This document shows positions 1-11,402 of a DNA stretch of 64,000 bases, in pieces. Numbering within the stretch: the first letter of the stretch is position 1; each line of letters opens with the position of its first letter. Under the pieces are notes generated by a model. It did not search any database. It was not told the origin of the DNA and worked only from the letters and a program-made list of their open reading frames with translations. The stretch lies in the NCBI GenBank assembly GCA_023897205.1, contig JAHWDD010000004.1, forward strand, positions 2,852,001 to 2,916,000, written 5' to 3'. This DNA comes from Exophiala sp. HKRS030. Its lineage: Eukaryota; Ascomycota; Eurotiomycetes; Chaetothyriales; Herpotrichiellaceae. Made by a program: the position numbers and the translations under genes.

Positions 1-493
1 TGACCTGAAGACGGCGTCAGAGTTGCTGCAACGTTCCTGACGCATCGACTGCCTTTCGTGATAGGCACAAGCTGTTTGTGAAACATGCCAAGGATACCAA
101 GACTGTCTTACTGCGAAATGGTGGAGGGGCTAATTCACAATACTGGATGCGTTGGAGGGGCATCAGCGTATCGAAGCAGGGGCTCCCTCTACAGTACTCG
201 TACTGTTTGTGGCGGGCTTCTGACCATCATCCACACCAAAGGCCACGTCGTTTGGTATGACATCAACTTCACTTCTGCCTCACGTACACCGTACTCTGAA
301 CAATATTTTGATCATTGTCTTTGCTCTCGATTCTCTATCCCACCACCTCACGCAATCCTTTCTTCGTCCTTGCTAGCATAATTCGTTATTTCAAAATCCA
401 GGAGACGACCTCTCCTCATACCACACCCCTGGTCAGAAAACAGATCAGTTCCGCCAACCGGTGTCAGGGGCTGCAATCAGCCAGTGCATCAAC
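1..493. other. 5' flank of the HET-C gene, no gene seen
   Basis: No convincing coding sequence. Short open frames in all phases lack conserved motifs. The last 200 bases are pyrimidine-rich and fit a promoter and 5' leader of the HET-C gene starting at 494. Confidence 0.6.
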
Positions 494-3400
494 ATGGCAT
501 TGTCATCTTCCCACATCATCTTGCTGTGTGCCATCGGTTTTGTCTTGCTGGCAAGACCTGCTCACGCGTTTGGTGCAGGCAACATTGGTTCAACGTCCAA
601 GATCGAAGGACAGAACTGGCGTCATGGTGATCTCGAAGACACTCTGCTGACCATCGTTGCTGCGCGTGCCATGGGAGGTAAGAAGTTCGGGAAACTCGAT
701 GTCAAGAGAGTAAGTGACTCGATCTTTGGCTTGTTGTTCTGAACTGAACTGACATCTACAGGTCTACTTCGGCAACTGGCTCCGAGACTACAGTCAAGCG
801 GTTGATGTTGGCACTGTCAAATATGTCAGTGCGGAAGCGATTCGTATCTTGCTCTGGATTTTGGGCTTCATGTCATTTGGCTATGGTTCAGGCGAATTCG
901 AAGTGACTACACAGAGACTCGGATGTTACAGACCTGAGGAACACATTGAGTAAGTCGTCTTACATACCAGACATTCGTTGAATATTGACCACCATAGCAA
1001 CCCCAAAGATTACGCAGACAACGAAGATGCGAGACAATATGACCGCCGCCTGCGAGGTCCGGTTGACGAGCGTCGTGAATTGGCTATCAATCCCCAGACA
1101 GGTCTGAAGAACTACATTGCTTCGGAAGGAATGGGCATCGACACTTCTGCAGGCCTGGTCAGACATCTCTTTGGTCGATCTATTGAGCTCGGCCGCCAGT
1201 ATGCTCGAACCAAGAACAAGAAGGATCTCTACGAAGCGCTTCGCCTTTTGGGTACCGGTAGTCACTGTCTCGAAGATTATGCTGCTCACTCGAACTATGT
1301 CGAGCTTGCCTTGATTGAACTCGGAGAACGTGATGTCTTTCCTCACGTCGGACGCCGAACGCAGATACAACTCCGGGAGGCAAGACATCCGGTCTTCCCA
1401 GTCGTCACGGGAACATTTGGAGGGGTCGACTTTCTGCATTCGGTTTGTGGTGAATTCGATGACAAGACAACTCAAAGCGAAATTCAAGAGCTGGAAGGGA
1501 CCATGCAACAATATCAGGGCATGAGCAACGATAGTAGTATCCTTCAAGACCTCCTGAACAAAGTCCCCTCGGGCATTTTTGGAGGCAAAGACGAAGCTGG
1601 CAAAGCGAACGAGCTCAAGCAGAACTCGGTCAACCATCAGATGCAGAACACTCGCATCTCTCCAAGGCAACCGGAAGAGTGGACACGATATCTTGCTGAT
1701 GTTCAAAAGCAAATCTATCCAATCATCGAATGGCACGACGAGATCATGCAATCTATCACCGAAACGATTGAAAAGATCCCCATCCTGCCAGACTTGATCG
1801 AAAATATTCAGGACGAGATCAACAAATTTGTCTTCAGTCTCCTTGCACCATATGTTGTCCCAATCATTAACCAGGTCAAGAACGAGCTCAACACTGGCTC
1901 AAACGAGATCATTCAATCTAGCGTGGACAAACAGCATATCGTCTTCAATGACGATCACTCCAGTGATCCCACCCACTCAATGCTGTCCAAGGATCACTTC
2001 TCCAACATTCTCAATGAGCCTGCTGGAAAGGTCGCCAGACAGACCATCCAATGGGTTGTTCCCCAGATCATCGCAGCCTGGGACGATGACCGTGTGGACG
2101 TTGAGCGAATTCTGGACCGCATCATCAATGGTATCCTCCACCACCCTGCTCTTCGAGATTACGGTCAAGATGGAGCAGGTGATGGTCGCCGCTTGATGTT
2201 TCGAGTTGTCCAAGAATGGTGGCAGAGCAAGGACGAGCGCGAGAAGGACGGCTTTCGAGATAAGCTCAGCCGACAAGGTGTCCAGTCTGGCAGAAACCAC
2301 AAAGAAGGTGTGCAAGACCATGGCCACGGTAGCAATCGTCCTCTGGGCATGGCCAATCTGAACTCCCACCAGCAATCGTCCGGGCTTGCAGGTGGTGCGC
2401 TAGGTGCATTGGGTTCTGCAATGGGAGGAAACGACTCATACAACAGTCGTCCTTCGAATAACGATGCAGATAGCTTCGGAAAGATGGCTGGCGAAGCAGT
2501 GGGCGGTGGAGTGCTTGGCTCGCTGGTTGGTGGACTTGCCAGCAATATCGGAGGCGACATCCTTGGTGGAGGTCTCAACAAGGATGAACAGACATACCAG
2601 AGCGAATCGTATGGACGAGACGGTTCTTACACTCAAACCACGACCCAAGCTGGCCATTCGCAGTCTGGAGACCGATATGGACAGGCTCAATACTCGCACA
2701 CTACGGAGCCTCACGGCCAGCGCGAGGAGTACAGTCGTTTTGAGCAACGTCAAACCGGAGGAGGTCACTATCAAACGGAGGTTCGCCACGAGGAACATAC
2801 AAGTAGCGGGGGTCATCGCGAGGAAACTAGGTGTGTGAGAATTCGTTCAGAGTATGAAAAATCCGCACTGACATTTAGCAGGCGATACGACAATTATAGC
2901 GAACGTCCATCACATGGTGGCCATCATGAGCGGAAACACAGCCACGGCAAACATCATCATGACGATGATAATGATCACGAAGAGCGATTCTCAAGTAGCG
3001 GGTATGGCGGCAGTACCGGGAGAGACACGTACGGCCAGCAGGAGCGACGTCAAGAATACGGACGACGTGATGATGACAATGAGCATGGCGGCAGTCGACG
3101 ACACGGCGACAACGAATACAACAGTCGACGAACTGAAAATGAGTATGGTTCGAACACCGGTTATGGCCGCCAAGAACGCCAGTCCGAGTACTCCTCCAGC
3201 GGTTATGGTCGACAGGAAGAGACTAGCTACGGTGATCGACGTGAAGAATACGGTATGCCAGGTGGCTTTGGCGGCGGTCGCGCTGAAGAGCCATCCTATG
3301 GCTCTGGAGAGTATGGAGGCCGACGTCAAGAGCAGTCGTACGGCGGCTCGAGTGGCTATGGCCGTCAGACCGGCGAGTATGGCGAGTCGGGAGGCTATGG

Positions 3401-3638
3401 CGGCGGTGGTAGCAGACGCGAAGACAACTACGGTTCAAGCGACATGCCAGGCGGTTTCGGTCGACAGGCAGAATCAGGATATGGTGGTGGTAGTCGACTG
3501 TACGAGTCTGAGAATCGCGGGTACGGCGGTGGCGGTGGTGATGAATACGAAGGCGAAGGCTATCGTCAACGACGAAATAGGGAAAATGAGGGTCAGGGTG
3601 GAGATGGATATGGTGGTGGCTACGGCTCGAGATACTGA
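494..3638 (+). CDS. het-C: HET-C family heterokaryon incompatibility protein
   Basis: This is the Pfam Het-C family (Neurospora het-c type), whose alleles control vegetative (heterokaryon) compatibility. The exons are 494-709, 762-949, 998-2830 and 2882-3638, giving 997 residues. Splicing restores the family stretch EEHIDNPKDYADNEDARQYD across intron 2. Residues 1-25 form a signal peptide ending near ARPAHA. The conserved domain fills roughly residues 25-600 and includes GSHCLEDYAAHSNYVELAL. The last 350 residues are Gly/Tyr/Arg/Glu-rich, with repeated EYG and GYG units. Intron 3 (51 bp, in frame, stop-free, CTGAC branch site) could be retained, which would add 17 residues. Known role: members are secreted or plasma-membrane associated, and allelic differences trigger cell death after hyphal fusion. 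The domain assignment is firm; the exact splicing of the tail is less sure. Confidence 0.92.
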
Positions 3639-4610
3639 GCTGAGCTGGGGCAATCTGTATCCATAACATCTGACCCCCAAAGTGAATGAGTCCCAATCAC
3701 GAATACCGAGAGTACGATGGGTGCGTGATACACGAGGAGAGATGCGTGGACAATGTGAAAACGAGAAAACGAGAAGAGGAAGCTGTGATGGTCCTGCAAA
3801 GAACGACGACGCCTCTCAAACAGAGTAGTGAGGGAGGTGTGCAAAGGCGAGCTGGGGTTGTATTGCTATCACAATTGCCCGTGCGGTCGTTAACCCAAGA
3901 AGGATAATTGGGTTTCCTCGAGGAGTCGAGGTAAATAGACACCAAAACCCCCAAAGATTGAATGATATGATTCAGAGAACTATTTCCTTCCCCATCTAGC
4001 TCCTGTCCCTGCTCAACGACGATACCATCCCCGCCTTGTCCAACGACCTTTTCTGTGATCGGCATGCCGTCGAGGTGTTCTAGGAATGTGTGACTCAATG
4101 ACAAGTATGATGGCTTATGATCCGAGGAGGTTTGATCTTGATCTGCTTGGGACGGAAGGGGTTGAGGAGTCACTATTTAAACGCAGCCCGAAGTGTAATG
4201 GTCAGTGGAACCGGCGAGATTCTCACAAACTTCTAGGTACGTGACTGGAATTGAAAATTGCATCTTCGTGCGAGTTATGGATGATCAGGGATTCGTCGGC
4301 TTTGGCTTTGCCGATTGAGTCCTGACTGCACTTGTTCTCGATCCCCGAAGGCTCTTGAGACACAAGAAAAGGGGAAGCCAATGAATCAGGCTTGTCCTCA
4401 GAACTGTGAAACGCCTCAGGCCTCGATGAGAATCGCACAGCCACAGACCGAAGTGGCTTGGTCATGGCTCATGTCATCCATCGCGGAATGCTCCGCCGGG
4501 TATTGTTTTATATACACCTATTTGATGATTCGATATATCATGTGTATCACGTTCAGGATAGCTCTAGCATCGACTTGTACGTATTGCAACCGACTCTCAC
4601 AAGAAGCGGC
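3639..4610. other. Intergenic, HET-C 3' side and cupin promoter
   Basis: It contains a minus-strand open frame at 3697-4173 without an early ATG or family motif, which I do not accept as a gene. A TATATAC-like element lies near 4507, about 100 bases before the cupin start. Confidence 0.5.
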
Positions 4611-5318
4611 ATGACAATCAAGAGGCAAACCACAACTCGGACTCGCACATTTCAGCGGAAGGGAGACAATGCAGTGACATATGACCTTTCTCGGCCAGGA
4701 AGTGTCACCATCACCATCCCCGTGGGTTCTCGATGGAGCTCAGAGGCACATTGGCACGAGACACACACCGAATTCCTCCAGATCCTTCAGGGGCGAGCAT
4801 TTGTGAGACTCGGGAATGATATACGAGTGTCGGCCGGAAAGGAAGGTGGAGTGATTGAGGTACCGAGGTACACCGTTCATGAATGGCATCGAGTCTGGCA
4901 GGATGATGAGGATGACGAGGATGACCTGGTCGTGCGAGAATGGACGGTGCCAGAAGACGGTCAGAAGGAGGCGTTTTTCCGCATGTTGAATTCATTCCTG
5001 ACGGAGGACGAACCGGAGTCTCTGTACGAGGTGCCTGTGCCTGTGCCTCGAATGGCACGCAATTGGATCGAGCGGTGGATCATCAACGTTCAATTAAACT
5101 GCATCTTCTGGGCTTGTGATAATTGGCCCCTACTGGTGGGAAATGATGGCAGGCCTGGGATGGTCAGTTGGGCGGCCACGCATCTCGTCCTGGGAGGAAG
5201 CGTGGCACTTGGGTATTTACTTGGTCTGAGGGGGAGATATAGTGAGTACGTTGGTAAGGAGCCAGGCTTAACGGGCAGGGAAGATGGAGGAAAGATCGGC
5301 AAGAAGAAGGTCGGATGA
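4611..5318 (+). CDS. Cupin-fold (RmlC-like) protein with a C-terminal hydrophobic segment
   Basis: Single exon, 235 residues. The frame is open further upstream, but I start at ATG 4611 because the conserved cupin fold begins soon after it. Cupin motif 1 is visible as H47-x-H49-x4-E54-x6-G61 (HWHETHTEFLQILQG). Motif 2 is approximated by G80-x4-P85-x4-H90. These residues would bind one metal ion in a beta-barrel. Residues about 183-206 are hydrophobic (MVSWAATHLVLGGSVALGYLLGL) and look like a membrane anchor, after which a Lys/Gly-rich tail follows. An acidic run (DDEDDEDD) sits in the middle. Similar single-cupin proteins of unknown substrate are common in Pezizomycotina; no reaction can be assigned. 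Confidence 0.75.
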   Translation: MTIKRQTTTRTRTFQRKGDNAVTYDLSRPGSVTITIPVGSRWSSEAHWHETHTEFLQILQGRAFVRLGNDIRVSAGKEGGVIEVPRYTVHEWHRVWQDDEDDEDDLVVREWTVPEDGQKEAFFRMLNSFLTEDEPESLYEVPVPVPRMARNWIERWIINVQLNCIFWACDNWPLLVGNDGRPGMVSWAATHLVLGGSVALGYLLGLRGRYSEYVGKEPGLTGREDGGKIGKKKVG

Positions 5319-5727
5319 TGATGGTCCTGATGGTGACTGTGACCGAAGCTAGGTGCGATAGAGGGCTGGATCCAGACGCTGAAGGGGAGGCTTTGTTTCC
5401 GTCACAGGACTTCTACAGCATATTTGACAGTATCAGATTCATTTGCTGTTGGAATGACTTGTGTCGCTTGCGACTCCCTTCTCGTCTTTATTCGTATTCA
5501 TGCCACTTCTACTCACTTTGTACCTACTGCGGAAATCCCTTCTTTAAGGTTAACGAACTTTCATTCCTCACTCTCTACTATGCGTACCTCTCAAGTCAAG
5601 GAGTAAAAGGCAGAAATGTTTCAAAGGCTAGAGCACAATCACTTCTGGCTACACTGTTATCTCCTCCCACCAACACAGAAAGTCCCAGTACACATGTTGA
5701 ACTTCTCCATCAATTGATCCCCGTGGT
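5319..5727. other. Convergent 3' spacer
   Basis: Lies between the cupin gene and the oppositely oriented sugar transporter. No conserved coding sequence is seen; it probably carries both 3' UTRs. Confidence 0.5.
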
Positions 5728-7344
5728 TTATTCGGCCTTCGGTTCGTTCTTGGATGTCTCGACCCAGTCTTCTTCTCCATCAGGGGCCTTTGACAAGCCA
5801 GCCATAATTCCACCAGTCGTGAACAAACCATCGACCTGTTCCAGGGTCTTTCCACCAGTTTCGGGGCACAGGAAGAATACAAACACAACCGCGACCAGAT
5901 TTCCGCTCAACACCCAGAACCAGAAATGCCATCCGCAGTTGTCGAAGCCAATGGGCCCCACAAAGACCGTCAGGAAAGTACCCAGCCATTCACCGGCAGA
6001 CGTCGCGGCACCACCTATATGGCGATATTCCAACGGAGAGATTTCGGCACAATACAGCCAGACCGCTCCCTCATAGGCGTAGCCCATGATGAAGAGGAAG
6101 AGCCATAATATCGCAATGGACGCCCACCGAATAGATGATGTCTGGGGCACGGCAACTAAAGCAATGAAGATGACAAGAAGAAGGGTCATTGCGATAGCCC
6201 CGTGGAGGAGCGTGCTCCGGCGACCAGTACGTTCGATTGTGAAATAGAGAGGTACACAGCCCAGGGCAAAAATAATGTTCTGCACGCCTGCAAGTGCCGA
6301 TATCAAGGTGGGGGTGGCCCCGGTGTTGGACAAAATGATGGAACCTGCAAACAAAATCAACACCAGAGCGTTTTTACCAGCATATCATCAAAGACTCACT
6401 GTAATAGGCCATCAAACTTGAGCCCATCCATTCCCTAATAAAAGGCAGCCAGAAGCAGATACACAATCTTCTGGCAATTTTTAGAGGTGAGTGGTCGATG
6501 ATACCCGAGGTGATAAATTGCTGCCAATGCAGGCTGGCACTGGCCTCCAATTCGGACTCAATGGCCAACAAGATCTCCTGCCTCGTCCTTTGGACCAGAG
6601 GATCATCAGGAGAAGGGACGTCATGGAGACGAGCGAGGATGGCATCGCCCTCAGGAATGCGATTCTGAGCATAGTACCATCTGGGGGTATCGGGAAGGAA
6701 GAGCATTGATCCGCCGCCAATTATGGCAAAAACGATCTGAAAGATAACAGGCACTCGCCAAGAGACCTGGTTGTCCATCTTGGTGAAGCCATAGTCGATC
6801 CAGTAGGCTAGAGGAACACCGGATATCAACATGATGGCGTTCAGGGCATTGGCAGGACCACGATCTCCAGAATCGACTCCCGTCTCTGATAAGTAAATTG
6901 GAACGGATGATGAGATGCAACCGATGGCGAAGCCAGTGCAGCATCTTCCGACTATGAGTTGAGCGATACTGTATGACGAGGCCTGGATGATGGAACCGAT
7001 GATTGCGGCGACGTTGCCCAAGATGATGGTGCCGCGACGACCCAGCCTGAAGGAGAAGAACCCGACGACTACCGATGTGACAAAAGCCGCCAAGCTGTAG
7101 GAACTCGAGATCATGGGAATGGTGTATTGCCCGGTGTTTTCTAGCCCAATGGCCTCGATGAAGGGCTTGTGAAGGAGGACGCCGCCCAGGACCCCAGCAT
7201 CGTACTATGCACACGTCAGTCTCTTCCCACCATCAAAGAGAGTCTCCTAATGTTACGTACGCCGTACATCATGAACGAGGTACCGCAAACAAGCTTCATA
7301 AGCAGGTAAAGGCTTCTGCCCTGAAGGCCTTGGAACAACTTCAT
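5728..7344 (-). CDS. MFS sugar (hexose-type) transporter
   Basis: Minus-strand exons are 7261-7344, 6400-7204 and 5728-6344, giving 501 residues. Joining exons 1 and 2 restores the sugar-porter signature FMMYGYDAGVLGG at the end of helix 1. Other family marks are FRLGRRGTIILG (loop 2-3), PDTPRWYYAQNR (the PESPR element after helix 6) and PETGGKTLEQVD after helix 12. About twelve hydrophobic segments are present, so it should be a plasma-membrane importer of hexoses or related polyols. The substrate cannot be read from sequence. It is divergent from the bZIP gene at 8009, with 664 bp between start codons, so the two may share control elements. Introns are 56 and 55 bp. Confidence 0.9.
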
Positions 7345-8008
7345 GGTTGCAGCAGAGGACACACACAATAAGACCGTGTTCAGCTACTGCGATGGACTGA
7401 GATTCTGTCTGTTGAATGCGGAGTCATGGCAAGGGAGGCTGCGCTTGATATGCTTCCCACCACCATCCTCCACATCGAATCTGACTGGAGACTCCCGAAA
7501 TGGTCGACTCAGACACGGATTGATCAGACACGGCAGACTAGACTCGTTTGGGGCTCCAGCGTCCAGGGGCGGCACATTTACGGAGACCCCAGGAAACTCC
7601 GCGCGAGCAAATGACCCACCGGCAGCCCAGCCTTACCGTCCGTACCAAGGGTTTGCTGTCAAGCTTTGCCAGGTCGCAAGCATGAGGCGAACGACCGTTA
7701 TCATACCACAGTAATCTAATATCAGTACACCTTTACAGTAAACTACGAGTATCAAATCTGGATCAGCGGAAACAACCCCGAGTGTGAGCAGCACGGACTC
7801 CTGAGGGCTCCAACTCCAAGGAAGCCACTTACCTCGGTCTACTCAGTCTACTCCTCCTCCTACCTAGAGCTTGTGTCTCCAACTCCGCCGCCAAACCCAC
7901 CGCACACCCGACTCTTTCGTGGACAAGTCAGAACCGACTGTCATCGCCTGCGTATCAAGCGTCTCATACAGATCGCCAAGTTAATCTTGCCCGGTGGGTA
8001 CCAAACAC
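7345..8008. promoter_or_regulatory. Divergent promoter, sugar transporter and bZIP regulator
   Basis: The spacer lies between two start codons facing away from each other. The bZIP-proximal half is C/T-rich (runs of ctcc and cctcctcc near 7850), typical of fungal leaders. No specific operator can be named from sequence. Confidence 0.45.
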
Positions 8009-9608
8009 ATGGCAGATTCTACGGCGGAGAACAACTACAACAATGATGCTGAAGGGAAGAAAAAGCCCCGGCAGAGAACCGAGAGGAAGAAAATTCAGGA
8101 TCGGCTTGCCCAAAGAGCCAACCGCGAGAGGACCAAACAGCGGATTGCTGCGCTCGAAGAGGCTTTGAACAGCCTACAGTCCGGCGACGACCCCAGCTGT
8201 ACCGCATCACTCACGCGCACCATTGCCAACTTACGAAATAACAACCACCAGCTGCGATACACACTTGATAGAATACGAAGCTTGGTTGACCAAGTCCCTC
8301 TTGTCCCTGAAGGCGACGCCGGCGGCACCGACCCAGACTTCGCCCCTTGGGCCAGCAGCCCGGACGCAAAATTCTCTGAATCCAAACAGCCCGTGGCTTT
8401 CATTCCCGAGGTCCAACCCACCGGCGCTGCCCTCGCCCAAGGTAACGCCTTTGAACTCGATCATCCTATAACTATATCGACGCCGACAAAGCCCTCGCCT
8501 CCCCGTGTGACCGTGACTGTACCGCCCGGTACAGCGTGTGCGGCGCCCGAGGAGGGCGTCCTTGAGAACGGTACTTGTGGAGAAGACATTTTGACAACAA
8601 AGGGAACCTTCGCAGACAACGTCCTCGTAACGACTGCCGACACCATGTCTGACCATGACACCACGGCCGATAAGGTGGAAGTGGACCACTTCGACTTGGA
8701 CCTCCTCGACGTGTTCGATCAGACAGACATGGGCATTTGGAATACGTACGAGCCAGCTGCGCTGTTCAAATCGCCATCTTCCAATCTCGAAATCGCCGGA
8801 GGGATCGTTCCAGACACGGAAAAATGGCACCTTGGGAACTCGGCCTACTTTGGAGCCTTAGATTCAGTCAAGAGACGGGTCAAGTCGGCATCGACAATGG
8901 ACTTTCAGGTGGCTTTTCAAGCCATGCTGTGGGGGTGGCAGAACGTCGGCCACGCAGCCGAGCACCCCGTGTGGTACGCTTTGCGCGAAGTTGACCAGCG
9001 CATCTTTGGCACGTGGACGTCGGTAGCTCAAAGGATCGCCATGGTGTTTGTCTGCCAGACCTTGATCCAATACCGGGAGGATCCCACGCCAGAGAACCTC
9101 AGTCGAGTTCCTGGCTTTCTACGACCTAGGTGAGATTTCAGCTGCCCCTCCCAGGCAGGCTGTTTGCCATTTTTCTGACTTTAGTGATCCAACAGACCTT
9201 CGCAAGAACGATTGGCTCACCCCGTGGTCATTGATTTTCTGATCTGGTAAGTATTAGTAGTCTTCCGGTCCTTTAGGTCTGTCAAACAGTGCTCATTTTT
9301 TTTCTTGCAGGCCCGGCATGCGAGATCGTATGGTCTTTGAGCATGAAAAGTACTCGGCGTCAGGGCTTTTCTCAGCAGCATACGTCGAAAACTTCTCCTT
9401 CTTCTGGCCATATTCCGACAAGGAGATATTTGTCTATGACCCCTTTCGTGATCGACACGAGTTCAGCCCGGTCTTTTTGCAGCATGTGTACAATTACGAG
9501 AACTGGACGATGAAGCCAGGATTTTTCGAACGATGTCCCGAAATGCGGTACGATGTCCCCGTTTTCCAGAGGAGCTCGAGCATGTTTCAACCTGTGGCTT
9601 CTTATTGA
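8009..9608 (+). CDS. bZIP transcription factor with DUF3425 domain
   Basis: Exons are 8009-9129, 9196-9246 and 9311-9608, giving 489 residues. The first ATG is at 8009; an upstream GTG is not a credible fungal start. A basic region (RTERKKIQDRLAQRANRERTKQRI, about residues 20-43) is followed by a short leucine-zipper-like coil. An acidic, Pro/Thr-rich middle follows. The C-terminal DUF3425 domain starts near residue 280 (WHLGNSAYFGALDSV). Splicing yields SQERLAHPVVIDFLIWPGMR, the hallmark 'H-x3-IDxxxWPxxRD' stretch. The second acceptor was chosen at 9195 because the alternative at 9184 gives a stop. Such proteins are nuclear, fungal-specific regulators. The divergent sugar transporter is a candidate target (inference only). 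Confidence 0.9.
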
Positions 9609-9863
9609 GGGCCTAGTATCTAAGTCTAGCGGTGGTGGTCATAGTCTCTTGAGAATCAACCCTCCTTAGGATACGCGAGCTTTCCTACATGACTCCCATC
9701 TCCACGGATCTACAGAACTGCTAGCACCCGCTACTGAGTACGGTGTGATTCAATCACGCCGCTTCTTTCGCCAATTGCATGCTGTTCTCTGCACGACTCG
9801 CATAACATCCTTCCTGGCGATTCGCTTATCCAGGACCGATTTGCAACATGTTTCCGCTATTCG
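9609..9863. other. Short convergent spacer
   Basis: It separates the bZIP gene from the alcohol dehydrogenase on the other strand. No gene is seen. Confidence 0.4.
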
Positions 9864-11402
9864 TCACGGCAGGTTGAAGTCGACCACAATGCGACTGCAC
9901 AGTGTCAGCTGCTTCCTCCAATTCTGGTGGCACACTTACCCTGCGACTTGCCCATTTTTGAGACTCTGGACGGCTTCGTTGAATTTACTTAATCCTACCA
10001 CCTTGGGCTGGAGATGCAGCTTGCCTGCGTGCGACATCAGCGTCGTTCCTGGAAGGATAACAGAGTATTTACCTCGTTGAGCAAACTGGAGTGTTTCGTC
10101 AATATCGGCCATACTGCTCACTAGTGTTCCCTTGATGGATTGCCCTCGGAATATCAATTTCGACGGGTCAAGGTCTACGTGGTATTTTCCGTCCGGAGGT
10201 AGGCCGATGCTGGATTTTCTTCTCGTCAGCGTAACTCTTCCATGGGATAGCTCAAACGAGGTTGATTGCACACACCACATGACTTGTCCACCAGCACGAG
10301 CCCCTAGGTAGCCGAGAGAAATCGGGTACGACTGGACGGCCGTGACGAAGACAGCGTGTGCACCACCCTCGGTCAAGTCCACAACCTTGTTGACCGGATC
10401 TCCCTCTTTGAAATCCACAAAGTGCTCGGCACCCATCTCCATGGCCAGCTTCCTTCGTTCATCACCGGTGTCGACGACGATAGCTCGGATGCCCATGGCG
10501 GCTGCTAGTTGGACTCCCTGGATTCCGACACCCCCACCTCCGCCTGGGAACACGGCGAATTCACCAGGTCTAATGCCGGACTCTTTGATCGAAGTGTAAA
10601 CCGTCGAGGCAGAGCACATGACAGGACCTGCGACGTAATCCGAGACACCCTTGATTCGGTCAGTCTATGCTTGGCCATCCGAGCCGAATGGAACTTACAT
10701 CGGGGATGAGCTACGTGAGGAAAGTGATCAGCCAACCAGTGCCTCGAAGACCTTCATCTACAACTTACGGTAGTATAGTTGTCCGGCGATACCACATACT
10801 GTTTGTAAGAACCTGTCGGAGGTCAGTAGAGTGGTATGGCAGACCGTGAGAGACCGGGTACTTGCCATCACAGGCCCCACCAGTGAAAACAGCCTTTAGG
10901 CAGTACTGATCCCGACCAGATTTGCAGTACAAGCACTGGTGGCAGACATTCTGAATGGGCTTGTAACCCGCGCGCTGACCTACGGCGAGTTCTTTGACGT
11001 TCTCACCGACTTTGACAATGACTCCGGCGCCTTCGTGTCCGGCGCACTTGACGCCCACATCGGACATCTTGGGCATGTTCCAGTCATGAAGCATGAAGTG
11101 GATGTCACTTAGGCAAATTCCCGTGGCGTTGAGCTTTATCAGAACGTCGTTGGGTCCTATTTAGAAAACCGAGGAAATTGTCAGTACTTCTGGGCGGTGC
11201 CATCAGGCGGTTCCTCAATGCTTGCCGACTTCGGGTACGGGGACCTTTTCAACCTCGACGTAGAAGTTGGGCCCCTCGTCTTTCTACAATGAATCACTGT
11301 AAGCTTCTCGATACGCATTTCACGGCATGGGCCTTTTCTTACCACAACTGCAGCCCAGCATTCCTTGGGGACATCGATAGTAGTAGTAGAAGCGTCGCCC
11401 AT
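9864..11402 (-). CDS. Zinc-dependent alcohol dehydrogenase (MDR family)
   Basis: Nine exons on the minus strand: 11343-11402, 11226-11283, 10866-11156, 10769-10812, 10699-10710, 10276-10649, 10073-10209, 9940-10024 and 9864-9894. They give 363 residues, the usual size for tetrameric yeast-type ADH. Catalytic zinc ligands lie in GICLSDIHF and GHEGAG. The structural zinc loop is CHQCLYCKSGRDQYC. The NAD site is GGGGGVGIQG, followed by VVDTGDERRK. Spliced joins restore ACDGSYKQYVV, GQVMCIGLPPDGKYHVDLD, QFAQRGKLHLQP and the end VAGRIVVDFN. Two introns (11157-11225 and 10813-10865) start with GC instead of GT, and exon 5 is only 12 bases. Introns at 10210-10275 and 10025-10072 are in frame and stop-free, so an unspliced reading would look like one longer exon. 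Likely role: NAD-dependent interconversion of primary alcohols and aldehydes in the cytosol. Confidence 0.9.

Noticed and set aside
960..1751. 263-codon frame antisense to HET-C
   Set aside because: It lies wholly opposite a well-supported exon and has no family signature.
3697..4173. 158-codon minus-strand frame behind HET-C
   Set aside because: It starts with GTG; the first ATG is 36 codons in. No motif, and it overlaps the likely HET-C 3' UTR.
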